The position numbers and the translations under genes are program-made. From Amyloporia xantha (taxonomy: Eukaryota > Basidiomycota > Agaricomycetes > Polyporales > Adustoporiaceae), in contig JAYKKR010000009.1 of NCBI GenBank assembly GCA_036971615.1, forward strand, positions 434,001 to 498,000: 64,000 bases of DNA, read 5' to 3'. This document shows positions 12,568-25,339 of this stretch, in pieces (the first letter of the stretch is position 1; the number at the start of each line of letters is the position of its first letter). The notes under the pieces were generated by a model. It saw only the letters and a program-made list of their open reading frames with translations. It did not search any database and was not told the origin of the DNA.

Positions 12568-13422
12568 TCACGAGCGAGCGTGCTCGCGGTCCCTTACGCG
12601 TGGTGGAGAAGATGATCTTGAATGCCTCCTGCGCCGCTTGCGTTCTTTGCTTCGCTCCGATGAGTCGCCCTGATTGTGTAATTCAGTATATTGCTGGGCC
12701 TTTTCATCGCTCCTCCGTTTTCGCGAGTACTCCATCATCATCATATTCGAGTCGTCCCTCGACTCCTGCTTGATCATCCTGCCCTCATTCCTGTCTGATT
12801 CCACTGCCTCTTCCCCTGCATCCTTCTCACCTTCCCGTTCTTTCTCCTTCTCCTGGTTCCGCTTCCACATCAGTTTCTTCAGGCACTTGTCGCACAGGAC
12901 CACTTTCACCAGGGCAAATTTGTTCTCTCCGTCTTCGACATATGAGAAGGGCAGCTCCACCGTGTTGAGCGACTTTCCGTCGCGCTCGTCTGCGCGGGCG
13001 TGCAGGCGACAGCGCGTGTTTCCACACGTCGTCTCGCCTGCCCCTGAGATGACTTCGGATTCGGTCCGCCACCGCAAGGCAAACTATATAACACACAGTA
13101 TAAACGTCGGAGTAAGTGGTCGGCTACATAGCGCGGGTGAGGACGATATATGGATACCGACGTTTCCAGACTTGTAATGCTTCAGATCGCACACGGCGTA
13201 CTCGCGGTAGAGATTTGAGTAGTATTTCTTAGCTAATTGCTCATCCCATGACAGATTCTCCTGCTTATCATCTTCGCGCAGAAATCTGAATGAAACCGCC
13301 TCAGTATCAGCGTGAACGAATGCGGAGCACACATACTTGTGAGATGCTTTCAGTATGTCGAATTCGGTTCTAACTGGTGGTGCGACAGATTTTGAGGAGC
13401 TCCCGTATTTATAAAGAGCCAT
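12568..13422 (-). CDS. Fra10Ac1-family protein, probable spliceosome-associated factor
   Basis: Preferred exons are 13422..13337, 13285..13162 and 13083..12568, giving 241 residues. The core matches the Fra10Ac1 family: FDILKASHKFLRED, LSWDEQLAKKYYSNLYREYAV, LRWRTESEVISG, a CGNTRC zinc-ligand pair and a second CDKC pair in KVVLCDKCLKKL. Human FRA10AC1 is a nuclear protein linked to the spliceosome. The C-terminal third is highly charged, with Lys/Glu/Arg repeats and an RS-like tail (RRHSRSSSPPRVRDRE), typical of splicing proteins. The first intron (13336..13286) is 51 bases, in frame and stop-free, so its removal is inferred from perfect GTATGT...CAG ends and the better family match. The second intron has a weaker GTCGGT donor. 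Confidence 0.88.
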
Positions 13423-15859
13423 AGTGAGACTGTTATGATAGATAGCAAGGTGCAATATTATGCAGCTGTTGTATGTTTTGAGTTCCAGGTTGGTGGCAAC
13501 GATAGAACTTTGCCGACGGACTGAGGCGATCGTTACACCCCGATCAATCGATCACGAGCCTTTAGCGTCAAGCTCCAATCAAGTTCACGATGTCGAAATT
13601 GAAGTAACCGTAGACCGACAGCAACTTCGCACTCGACACTTTCCTGATGCTATCTTCGTCCAAACATCATAATCACCATGCATTATCTGGATTCTGACTA
13701 GATTTCGGACTTTTTTTTACCGTGTCTCCGGGCCGCAATTGTTGATTCACAGTGATGCTCCGACATCATGATCCTCTCCGAGTCCGAGTCTAGTCGAGTT
13801 GTAGCATACTTGTATGTTGTCCAGAGATATACTTCTGCCACTGTACCTTGCTAAGTGCACCACCAAAGCCTGTGTTCTTTCAATGTTCTAAAGTGTTTCT
13901 CTTCGAGGCAACTTGAAGGGAGAGACCGTCTGACAAGTCACATCGTGAAGCTCTGCAGATCTATGATCTGAGGAAAAATTCTAAGGATTCCGAAGCGTCA
14001 AAAGGCTATCTATGAGTAATGAATGAACAACTTAATAGTGCCCACGTCTTTCAGGAAACGAAAGACCTAGGAATGAAAGATGTATCAGGTTTGGTAGCGA
14101 ACTACTTTGTTGTCAAGAACAAGATCATCAGCCAACAAAACGTGCATTTCCATCGACGCAGAAATGCAACATCCGGACGCATAACTTGAATTCCGCCTTA
14201 TAGAGGCAGCTAGCTGGCTGGTCATCCTACCGCTGCTATGCTGACGGCTACACGAGACTTAATCTAGCCGCAAGTCAACTCAGTATTGTAGCAGAAGCGA
14301 TTTAGAGGTCCTTGTGCAGCTTCTCGTCTTCGTTCTCCAACTAATACGAGGTGCGTGTAGTCCACGAGTGAAATGAAACAGCGAGCTTCAGAGGGTCAAT
14401 GTCAGCAGCCATATGTCATATGTCAAGTCAATTTTTGGGTCGAAGAACGTGGACATCTCCGGTGGGCGGCAGGATCTTTCTGGACCAGGTCTTCGTATTG
14501 CCATGTATAAAATTATCGAGGAGACCTCTCGGTTTCTCCCGCACTATCTTCCACAAGGCCAATCCAGGTGCGGCACTCGAGCGGACCTCCGAGCATAGGA
14601 AACATCTCAATTGAAAGCCCTTCTCTGCCGTTCGCTAAAACAAACCTCCGTTAGCGATTTATCACCTCCAGCGTTTGATACCTTCGGTCAGAATATGAAT
14701 ACCGGCGACCAGTCTTTCATGCTTCGATGCCCAGGAACGCTCGACTCATGTAGTCTCAGAGAAACGTGATTTATCGCGGCGAACATTCCGTGCTCACAGC
14801 CGACGAGGACCTGGGACTCACCGACTGACTAATGAGACACCCAGCTGACATAGGGTCTAATCCGTGCTGACGTTGCGCCGTAGATATCTGTATTTATTTG
14901 CAGCATCGACGAGCCCACAGTCGCTGAGCGTCACGGACTCTTCTGACCAGAACGGCTGTTGGAACCAGCTACGGCAGTATATCTCTGGGCGAGACTCGCT
15001 ACTTCAGAGACCAAAGTTGACTGAGGACGTGAGACGCACTCCATTGCACTACTGATTCTTCGCTTGCGCTGGTTCTACGCGCTCCTATCTGTATGCACAT
15101 GGCCCACAAGGAGATGGGAATGAAAGGTGTTCCGCGCCGTGTCGCGAACAATCAACCTGATAAAATTCAAGAAGATGACCAAGGTTCGGAGGCATTGAAT
15201 GACAAGAGAGTTCGCGATGCCGTTTATCTGCGCCCCAAAACGAAGTGTGGGCGCACTGGAGCATGTGCAGTTGCACGACCAAGGGACCAACGAGGAGGTC
15301 GGGGGAGGTACAGTTTCTGGTGGCATATTCGACAGTAGCCGCCGTCTGATGTGGATGCGCCGTTCAGGCGTCCATTATAGAATAGCAGTGATGGTCCCTG
15401 TATCACTACCCATCGTTTCAGAACAGGTCATGAGTCGAACGGCGATGGAAAGATGGGGCGTCCAAGTGAAAGAGATACTGCCGTATAACAGATAGTAAGA
15501 TGCTTACATCAACGATGAGACAAACACGGATCATTCATTTCAGCTCGAGACCAGAGACCTGTTTGAATGGAAGAGCATGTTGTATACATTGCTCCACGGA
15601 ATGGTAAAGATCCATCGCTATAAATTTCTTGACATCTGTAGATTGATGAAACGTCGTGAGCGGAGTCCCCTATCATCGAGGAAGAACTCACCATATCTTA
15701 TATGAGCGCGTCTTTGTACTTGGTGTGACTCGCAGTCGGAACATGGTAATGCAAAACAATGAAAGAACATATTGCGTCTATGCTACTATATGGTTTAATA
15801 ATACAAGGAGAACAATCAAGGAGAATAATGTTCATCAACGTCCTAATACACCAAATACC
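13423..15859. other. Gene-free stretch
   Basis: Only short overlapping open frames are present. The longest, around 15093-15495, are open on both strands, which suggests chance. No transposon termini, tRNA or repeat array was seen. Confidence 0.45.
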
Positions 15860-17177
15860 TCAGCCCAATACCCTCCGTATGCCCTCCTTCTGTGAGGGTG
15901 TTAACCGCTCAGGGAAGGCGACATCCCACTTGACGATTAAGTCACCCTTCCGCTTCACACTTCCCTGCTGCCTAATCGGCATGCCCTCGCCAGGCACAGT
16001 CGTCTGCGACCCGGGCTTGACGATGCCATTTGGGATGGCCACTTGCAGCTTCCGACCATCGAGTGCCTCCACTGTCCGCTTTCCGCCATCGCCTGTGAGT
16101 GCATCGACGAGGGATATCGACACATTGGTAATCAGGTTGTTACCGTCACGCACGAACCGTTCGTGTGGCTTCTCTTCGACGACGAAGACGAGGTCCTGTG
16201 CCTCCCCTGTCGGCTGCTCATTGCCCGCGCGGGGGAAGCGGACCTTCGTCCCGCTCTTCCACCCAGGTTGCACCTGGAATTTCTAGCACCTTGTCCTCTG
16301 TGTCTCCGCTGAGCAGCTTCCGGCCAACCTTCAGGTGCTTTGTTGTGCCAGAGTAGAGGTCTTCAAGGGCCACCTTCAGTGGCCGTGTGATCTCGGACGG
16401 TGTACTTGATGGTGCTGGCGAAGATGGCCGCCGAGGCGTGCCGGTCCGTGCTGACGATGGCCGACCGTTGGGAATACCTCCGGGCATGCCGAAGAAGGAG
16501 CCGGACATGTCATCGTCATCATCCGCAGAGAACATACTGCCCATGCGGCTCCGACCACCGCCAAATCCGCCCATTCCACCCAAGCCACCCATGCCAAAGA
16601 ATTGTCTGAAGGAACGCCGTGAGAATTGACATCATGCAAAGGATTAATGGCCCAACTTACTCAAAGATTTTCTGTGGATCTGTTGGTGAGAATCCGTTGC
16701 GACCGCCAAACCCACCACCTCCTTGACTTGATGTGAATGAGAAGGTGGTGCCGCCACCACCAGGGAAGCCACCGAAATTCGAGAACCCGCCTCCCGGACT
16801 GCCTGCGCCTGGTGGCGGTACACCTCCACCCTTCAGTCCTTCCTCACCGAACTGGTCGTAAATGGTTCTCTTCTGCTTGTCATTGAGCACTTCAAATGCT
16901 TCCGATATCTGCATCACAGGAGGAACAGTAAGTAGGCGATAACATATGATTTCGGGGACGTGCGGCGCAGTACTTACCTCCTTGAACTTCTTCGACGCTT
17001 CTTCTGATCCGCCGTTACGATCTGGGTGCCACTTCAGGGCCTGATTCGCGCTAATGAGATGTCAAATCTGGCATGGGGAACACCGACGTTACTTACCATC
17101 TTCTTGTACGCCTTCTTGATCTCATCCTCGCTGGCGTTCTTGTCCACGCCCAGTAGTTTGTAGTAGTCGGTTCCCAT
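15860..17177 (-). CDS. Type II DnaJ/Hsp40 co-chaperone (Sis1/DNAJB-like), with a one-base frameshift
   Basis: Exons are 17177..17097, 17040..16978, 16908..16661 and 16605..15860. The J domain begins [11 protein letters not shown] and has the essential HPD in [11 protein letters not shown]; it is followed by a long Gly/Phe-rich segment, a [14 protein letters not shown] run and the C-terminal substrate-binding domains. No cysteine-rich zinc region is present, so it is type II. Such proteins deliver clients to cytosolic Hsp70 and trigger its ATPase. The frame breaks once: after VLEI, one extra G on the + strand at 16276-16277 shifts the reading; removing it restores [27 protein letters not shown] family sequence to the natural stop (about 378 residues). 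Because the rest is well conserved, a base-call error is as likely as a real null allele. It diverges from the VTC1-like gene. Confidence 0.88.
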
Positions 17178-17536
17178 CGTCAGGTCAATGCGTAAGGGGA
17201 AATTTACAATGAAATCAAGAGTGGGATCTGGGGTATGTCGTGGTTACAGTGTACAATGTGAGAAGGACGTATGGTGTTAAGTATGGAGGAGCGGGGCTGA
17301 ATGGAACCAGCCCCAGCCATGTCGGGCCTGCTAGAACATACGAGAACTGACCGTGCAGCCACCGAGCCGCCACCGTGACGTCGGGACCGCCGTCACGCGG
17401 CGTCGAGTATTTCAAAGTCAGCCACTCCGCGGGAACATGATCTCGATCACTCTGGAGCATGACTGCCCGTGACAAAGTCACAAACCGCACCCACCGTGAC
17501 TGCACTCACCGCACTGTGTCCTCACCACTGCCCTCC
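17178..17536. promoter_or_regulatory. Divergent promoter region, DnaJ and VTC1-like genes
   Basis: These 359 bases lie between divergent start codons. Two AGAAC boxes five bases apart (around 17333-17347) loosely resemble a gapped heat-shock element, but the match is too weak to call. Confidence 0.35.
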
Positions 17537-18419
17537 ATGCCACTCGCTGAGACATCTACAGACCCGACGCCTAGGGAGAATGGTGATTCGGCTCACCCAG
17601 ATGAACACAGGAACTCGCTGCTCAGACGGTCCTGGTATGCAATGTCCGACATCCTCTTTCCGTTCTCTCCTTCGGCATTAGCGTCTCTTCCCAAGAGAAC
17701 TCTCCGTCGGCGACCGCGATATACCCGCAACGACAACGTACCAGATGCTGAACGCGATCAGGATGGCCAGATGCCAACCGTACGAGACTATCATGCAATC
17801 AACAGCGTACCTTCCCAGGTCCGCGTGCCGAAGAAAATAGCCACGCCCATCAAGGTGGAGGGCAAGGTCTGGTTCGCAAATGAGAGAAGTCAGTGCTGTT
17901 CGTTCCCCTGGTACCTGCCGAATATTCTGAGCGTTCCATTCTGGTGCAGCTTGGATAGCTTACCTAAATACATCCGTGCTCGTCGGGACGCTGGCCTTGG
18001 CGCTGTTCAACGCGTCCAAGGACCAGATCGCACGGAATTTTGCGTATTTCTATGCTCTCATTAGTGTCGGAATTTTGGTGAGCACAAAGAAAGATTGTGG
18101 TCGTAGCTGTTTTACAGACTTCACGTTATTTTATCTAGGTATATGGGTATACCATTTATCAGCACCGAATAACTTTGATCCAAAAGCGCGATCCACGCCC
18201 CTTCAGTTAGTCATTATTGGCCTTGGAAGTGGCGTTCACTGAGAAGGTCTTACTTCTGTCAGTTCAAATTGCGGGTCCTGTTATTATCAGTGCCTTTCTG
18301 TTCTTCGCGGTTCTGGCCAATTTCATTATAAGAGGTGAGGGCATTGACATTGCCCGTATAACATCCTTCTGACGCCTCACGTTTACGTCCTGGCTATTAC
18401 CTCAGCGCGAGAACTGTAA
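17537..18419 (+). CDS. VTC1-like DUF202 membrane protein (vacuolar transporter chaperone family)
   Basis: Exons 17537..17888, 17950..18077, 18139..18205, 18263..18334 and 18406..18419 give about 210 residues. The last about 105 residues match the VTC1/DUF202 fold: KVEGKVWFANERTWIAYLN, then three membrane segments, approximately AYLNTSVLVGTLALALF, FAYFYALISVGILVYGYTIY and VIISAFLFFAVLANFII. VTC1 is the small membrane subunit of the polyphosphate-synthesising vacuolar transporter chaperone complex. Yeast Vtc1 is about 129 residues; here about 110 basic, unstructured residues precede the membrane domain. There is no SPX or VTC catalytic domain. An upstream in-frame ATG at 17459 would add 26 residues; 17537 is chosen as the more conservative start. 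The last exon codes only four residues and the stop. Confidence 0.85.
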
Positions 18420-21400
18420 GTGAACGTTCCCAAGGTTTACATTAGTGACTCATCCGTCGAACAGACACAGGAAAAATATTCCCATCCCGGGAATGTCATT
18501 CCTGTCGACCTAACGCGGTTTAGCGTCGTTGCAATCACCTGTCGTATCCTAATTGCGCATTCTTCTCCATCGGCATTGCAAGCTCGACCGTGCCTCATGC
18601 CGACTTCCATGTAACAGTATCTATAGTTCCACCGTCTACGCTGTCTCCTGTGGACTCCCCGATCGTTAGGTTATATTGCCGTGGGAAGCGATCAGATTTA
18701 CATCCTTACCAGTGTTACGAATAGCGGAGTTCCCGTGGTGTTCACCCCGTCGGAATGAATGAAATATCCCTGACGTGGTCATCTTGCGGTCAGCCGTCGG
18801 ACTCACACGAACGTATGGTTCATGTCAGGATCTTGTTAGAGTAATATTCCTTGTTTTCCGATGTTCTTTTCCTTTCTATCATGCCCTTTCTATCAACTAA
18901 TCACAGCCTCATTAGCTGTAATAGCGGACATGGTGTTACAGCCTCGTGGACTCGTTTGGGGTGTTCATCTACATGCGTTTCAGACGGAGCTGGTGCGTAT
19001 TCATTGAGTTGATTCTGATGGAAGGATATGAGGAGCTTCTCCGTTGGCAATGTACACTGGACCACAAACCAATACACACTGGGCGGCCCTGGAATGTATG
19101 TCCCAGTACCACGGTGTTCCGCTGTAATCGCGTCCAATGCATATGGTTGGAATTGTCTGGCCTACAGATCTGACGGAGCGTTTGGCACTGACCTTTTTGT
19201 TTCTGGCTCGCTCGTTCGCCGTCCTCGTTCCGCAACCATTTGCCTCCTCGTCGTCCTATGACTTGATCGCTGGATAATCTTGGAACTCGAAGTTCACTTC
19301 GAGCTGCTTTTTCCATCGGTTGCACTTAGATGACCGATGGGCCAGGTTCGCCCCTGGATGGAACCACAACGTCAGGGGTAACGCGCAAGTTGAATTGCAT
19401 ATCCCAGAGTCCACTTGCAGGCAGATTCTACGGCTTCGCCGCCAATTGAATATGGGATCATCCTACCCCCTCTTGTGGCGATGTCTTTGCCATAGACATT
19501 ACCGCCCTCCCAGGCTAATCTGAATGGTGTTGAACTAATTAGGGGATCTACGCCGTTAGGCTTCGACGGAGCGCGAGGTCGACGATTTAGGTATAGTGCA
19601 AAGAAAGAGTTTGGCGTTAGATCGCGCCTACTTATATTTTTATACCCGGTATCTACAAGGGAGGTACAGGAGCATCAAGCTCCTGAAATACTCTATACTG
19701 TCCCAGTGCATGATGAATTGATCAACTTAGTCATTGCAGGAACAACAGCAACCGTTTCGATATAATGCACACATTAGAACAACGTCATACACGCTTCAGG
19801 GAAGTAGATTCAAATATGATGATGCCTGACCCTCCCATCCAGGAGCAGTGGACCCGTACTTGGCTAATGTTTGAGCAGAGTTCACATCACGACTCATTCG
19901 TTTCGACCACCCATATAACTCTAATACTTGCTCTAATCCACATAGCCGTCTTCTGCTGCGCTCCTTGATGAAATAAACTTAAAACGTATGATCTCGGGTT
20001 ACGGGAGACGTCTTGGACGAATTAGACTCTCGTCACTGCGCATGCAAAACGACCTCAGTAATGCGAAGGAAGTCTTTAGATGAAGCAATCTCCCGACTGT
20101 TCCAGACTTCATGATTGAGTAAGCATCAGTGGTATCTATCTAACACTTGTGCCGTCTCAGAACCTCTGTCCTCCTTCCTGACGGATAACTTGTGCTCCGG
20201 ACGAATCTATTCGGCCGTATCCTGACATCACACGAGACGCCCCCTATTTATAGGTAGCGCCTTTGTTGGATGTCATTCCATACTATCCACATGTCCTGAG
20301 ACTTCATTGCCCGATAAATGCCCGTAAACGAGACTCCGTGTGTCATCTATTCCGCTCACCCCATACCACCGAACTTCACTGACCTCGGCATGGATATTGC
20401 AAATATACTATTGGTGTGCAGGTGGTGTGCGCTGTACAGGCTCCGTTCGCGTGCTACCGCCTCGGAGATGATACCGAGAAGTGTCCGGGACGGCCAGGCC
20501 CGGTAGAGGAATCGATGCAGCCCTGGAACATGCTGTGAACCGTGTTGGAGAAGAACGGCGTATTCCCTGTATATTTACAATTAATTTACATTGCGGACCA
20601 TTTGATCACGCTGCCTTCTAGATTCCCCTGTCTAGCAAATCCACTCCGATGTTCATCCATTCACTCATGTCTGATATCTGATTTACACCCGCGACTAGAA
20701 GTATTGTCAAGAAGTGCCTCTGCCTTATGTATCAACATTAAACGTAATATTTTCCCTGGCTTAGCACGGGTTTGCGAAACTACTAAGAACACTGTCAGTA
20801 TCGCAAGCCAGGAGACGGATCAATGGTAAAAGGGACCCTTTACGACAATTACTGGATAAAGCTTACCGCTGACCTGAGAAGGTAATGGTCCTGCTTGTGG
20901 AGAAGATGTCGAGGTATCGACACGTCAGGGCCGCAATGTATCGTTCGGACACAATCTATGCCCCATTCAGCGCCATGAGGTTTCGGATAGAGTAGTGGCT
21001 AGCCGAGAAATTGAATGCAAGAACGCACCGCTGCACATGCTGTGTGATTAGCGCCATCTCATTCTGCCGCGAACTTTTAAGAGCAAAAAGTCCGCAGCGA
21101 CACAGATATAACTTACGACATGGGACTTAGATTTGATCACTACGTGCTGACCACATGCCGTAACCAAAATTGTTTTCATTTCGCAAGACGATTGATCTGT
21201 GCGTGAAGCTAGTTGTCTAGTGAAATCCTGTGAAAGCCTTTGAAGAGGTGGACTTGCGGTAGCATTTCGTGATGGCTGCAAGTAATCGATTAGCATGTCA
21301 AAGAGGAGGCAAGATTCAGCCACAAAAGATGATCCTTAAACGATGGATTCCATGAGAATCTGTAGCTCCCATAGTCTGTGAGAGACGTGGATAGTTCCGG

Positions 21401-23204
21401 ATGTCATTTCGTAACAAGAAAAATTGATCAGCAAGGATGACATTCGCTTGTTATGGCGCTCGCAATCTACATCGGATGAAATACCCTGACATGAATAATG
21501 TCATTTATGTTCGTGTTGGAAGCTCTGAAAGATGATGGTAGTAAGAGAAGAAAGGAATGGCATAAACTAGAACCCGGTAAGCTCACCTGACGATGTAGAA
21601 CGAATATTGGGAGCTCGCCTCATGGTGCCACATTGGTGACATGCCTCCCCAATGGTTACTGGTATTACTAGTATGTGTGTGCATCCGAGCATGAGTGCGT
21701 GAAACGGAAGCCTACATCCTCTAAGCACCCGAGATACGCCAACGACGCTGGACTCATGGTGACTCATGGTGATGGCTGGGATGAGGCTGGGCATAAGAAC
21801 CATGTGCCAGTGTCCGTAGCGTGACCGAGCAAAAATGACAGCAATGGCGCTGACAGCATTCCAGCAGTATATCCCGGTGGTACCGTATTTCACGCTTTGT
21901 TCATCTAAAGTCTCTTCCTTTTCGGATGGCGCTGAGTCCGGCTTACCTACTGTCTTCCACTTAACCTCTTGGAGTGGACAGAGGTCCACTCAACTTTTCC
22001 AACAAACGCGGATGGAAGATCCAGTGTCATGCACCCGGCAGAAACCTAGAACCTCCGGGTGGTATAATTCCAAGGTGGAATTGATGTTGGACACCTTCAG
22101 CATGTTCAAACGGAGAGGTTGGATGGCCGTTCCATTTGAAGAAAAATGTTCGGCTGTCTGCGCTCCAATGGGACCTGAGGCCCTCAACTCGAGCCATAGA
22201 TGCTAATTGCGTTCGATTTTTTCCTACGTCCATCGGTTCAGTCTCAACTCCTTGACCACGTTTGTGGTAAATCGGATCTGGCGATTTGGCCAGCTCAACT
22301 TCTCGCGATCAAAGGGGAATTGCCGCGCTTCATATTGCCACGAAGACGCACTCTGATTCTATCAGGGGAAGTGCTACGAACATTCCTAGAATGTTCAGCA
22401 TCCAGTCTACTGCCCCATGTGCCTAGCAATTACAAAGATGAGTGGATTGCTCTTCCAAGAACACATTCTTTGTGTGACTCGTGATCTATTTGAAACATGT
22501 TTACATCGAGGAAACCCCGGGTCAGGAGTAACGCATTCTTCCCGGGCCTGGCATGAATCCAGAAGCTTGATTTTCTCGTCACTGTTGTCTGACGGACTGT
22601 ACAAACACGTTGTGTTACTCAATCCCACAGCGAAGGTACGTTCCTTGTGGTCGTAATGGCTAACAACCTCTTACTCGTAGCGGTGGCGCACGTAGAGAGT
22701 TAATTTCCCCTCCCGCGAGTCCTTCCCGCGAGGATTACAAGCGGAAAAGGTCCGCAGGAACAATCATAATTTGAAATAAGAAGTTGTCTGCAAGAACCGC
22801 GGCGGTTCCACGGCCGATAGAAGGTTGCATCGATCGAGAATACTGTTACCTAACGTTATCCATATGTTGATTCACTCAAGTCTCGCCCATTGAACTGCGG
22901 CCTTCTGCATGTCAACCCATGAGTTGGGCCTTTAATATAGGTAAGCATTGATGTTCTTCTGAGTACAACAAGGTAAGGCGCGGACGGTAATACGAAATCT
23001 AATGCGACATAGTCAATAAGTTAAGCGTAAGTTCCTTCTCGAACGAGGTTCCTAAACTATCGCGAGGAGTTCATGGGTAAATCTGTGGCAACAATAGCCA
23101 ATTTGACAATCCGTCGACTATCTATGCTTGGATTTGAAGACTCCGACTCGATGCTGTAGAAGCGATATCAGCACGCGCTGACTTTGAGAACCTAGAGGAA
23201 GCTC
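18420..23204. other. Gene-poor stretch of 4.8 kb
   Basis: No open frame reaches 150 codons and none has recognisable motifs. Frames near 21567-22233 (-) and 21835-22656 (+) overlap each other. GACTCATGGT is directly repeated at 21751-21770. CpG content is normal, unlike the 2825-5228 island. It may contain eroded transposons that cannot be recognised by eye. Confidence 0.45.
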
Positions 23205-23620
23205 TCACACAACGTTAATGGACTTGTGCCGTTCAAATAGCGCTGGAGAACATCTTCCAGGCAAATGCTTTGGGATGTTGCGGATCACATAGTATCCTCC
23301 GAGGATGCCGTTCTACGATCAAATCTATGGTCAGATCTCATCTTTGCTCTGCTGGTCAACGGAAAACTCACTCGATTAGAATCGTCTCGTGGGACTTCCA
23401 CTGCATTTAGCCATTCTACCGACAGCCGGAACCCCGACCCTTCCACCATAGTCATGATGGCGCTTTGCAAATGTGTTCGGGGCAGCGATTGTCCGTTCAA
23501 GGTAAGTTCAATCTTTTGTGAGAAGGTGTCGTCGAGGGCTCGCAGACATTCCTTGGCGCTTTTGGCCTCGAAGACACGCTGAATGTGTTCGCTCGACCAT
23601 GAGTAGAACGTGGAGAGCAT
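23205..23620 (-). CDS. Small NTF2-like (SnoaL-type fold) protein of unknown function
   Basis: Two exons, 23620..23372 and 23312..23205, are joined by a 59-base GTGAGT...TAG intron in phase 0, giving 118 residues. The start SWSSEHIQRVFEA, a central ALDDTFSQKIELTLNG, a VEWLNAVEVPRD strand and the exon-2 segment GILGGYYVIRNIPKHLPGR follow the helix-helix-sheet order of NTF2-like proteins common in mushroom genomes. The intron is strongly supported because splicing restores the conserved GGYYVIR strand. NTF2-like folds serve as enzymes or binding modules, and no catalytic residue can be assigned. It is the only gene I can support in this gene-poor region. Confidence 0.62.
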
Positions 23621-25339
23621 ATTGAGAGTGGAGCTAAAATTGGAGGAACCGAAAGTTGCGACGAAATTGTGGGATCCGTACAGGAATGTGGAGGGTGAGT
23701 AACTGATTCCCTATGTATAGACACCTTATAAACTGACCCCGCTGTTTTAATAGGTTACCAAGGGATAGTTGCACCGTGTGCATCCGTGGCCAGAACCATG
23801 TTTGCTCTCCCAGCTTCTCGTGGGATCTGATAGAATATGACGGACGGAGTGAGAACGTGGTGTAATGACAAGATTCGCCAATCTGCTGTCGCTTCTTGCA
23901 TCAACTTCCCCAGGCCTTCGACAAACTCAAACACTCAGTTCTTAATGATCCGCAATCGGGACAATTTCGATACAGACGTCAGCACGAGGGGTGCACCTTG
24001 ACTTGTGGCGCCTCTCCCACAATATCCACTTCAACTGGCGACGATGATGACATCGAACACCGTGAGTTCGAGGCATCTACTCCTATTTGGCATGTTAAGC
24101 AGCATGAACAGAGCTAACCGAAGGTCTACAAAGATCGGTGCCGAGTCCTGGGCACATCCCAATCACGGGTAGCGCCTATATCAGCGGAACGTTTGCGGTC
24201 GCGAGGAATGGGCAATTTCTCGCACTGATTAAAACAGTTCAAACTGAGATGGGCGACACCTTGTGAGAGTAGCCATGAGGATGGCAATAGCTTGGGATAC
24301 CCCGACCCCTCGGAAATGGGGAGGACCCTATTCGCCGCTTCAAATGGCGGCCCTGGCGGTATTTCCCTCCATTCTGTGCAAGTCGGTCCGTATGAGTAGT
24401 TACTTCATCTCTGTCAGGGCTCTATCGGATTTCCACGGCAAGCGTGAGCGTCCCTAGATGCTGTAATCCCACGATTACGGCGCCGGATATATTTGTTCGG
24501 ACCAATGTACGATTCTCATGGCTATTCAAGAATTTACCTGGGTTTTGTGTGCCAGGAGGCTGTCAGTCCTGACACGGCTTGAGAAGGCTATTAGACCTTA
24601 ATCAGGCTACCACGCCGTAAGTCGTGTATGATGTACGAGATACATAACGTCGGTTTACGGATTCACTGACTGCGGCGACGTTCCTCTTTTAGAATGCAAG
24701 GCACAGTGGGCGTTGCCGAATTTCTCTGAGACTAATCAATGTCAAAAGGTTGGCGTGTCATAGTGTCATAAAGCAGGAGCCGAGGCATGCTCCATCTTGA
24801 ACTTAGATAATGAGGGACGATTGTATTTGCAACAATGCGTAACTCAGACGGCGTCTTGTAGGTCAACAGTAGACCGGACATTAACCTACAAAGACACTAT
24901 ATCCTTGTAGACGCTTAATATTGTTCAACACGAGGCTCAAGTTTGACAATGTAGCACAGCAAGTGTCGATAGACCTTTCTGCATGCGCACATGACATCAG
25001 CTCACAGCATGCATCCAAGTTTGAAGTCAAACGAAACAACGGACGCGGTCGCCGAAGGTCGAGGACAGCGCGTGATCGGATAGCGCTTGGCAACATGCTG
25101 CTGGTGTCAATCACCAGGTAAATTATTCACGTTGGGCCGCAAGGTCTCACAGTAATGACGACCAACCGATACGCACCTTCCTCATGTCCGACTCCAGTGC
25201 GAATCGCAATACCACTTGAGAACGAATGTGGTATACAACATGATCCGTTGTGACAAGAGACAGGTGGGGTGTGATGGCGAACCGCAGTATGCTACACGAT
25301 GTAAAGAACAACAGACCGTATTATGGTGACAATTTGGTA
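23621..25339. other. Gene-free stretch
   Basis: This holds the upstream region of the NTF2-like gene and the 3' side of DBP5. Only short unrecognised frames are present. I see no repeat or RNA gene. Confidence 0.45.

Noticed and set aside
15093..15495. Overlapping open frames on both strands, up to 98 codons
   Set aside because: Open on both strands with no motif, splice sites or family resemblance; likely chance.
17333..17347. Possible heat-shock element upstream of DnaJ
   Set aside because: Only two GAA boxes in the same orientation with a five-base gap; too weak.
21567..22656. Several 80-140 codon frames on both strands in the gene-poor region
   Set aside because: They overlap each other and no joining by GT...AG introns gave a recognisable protein.
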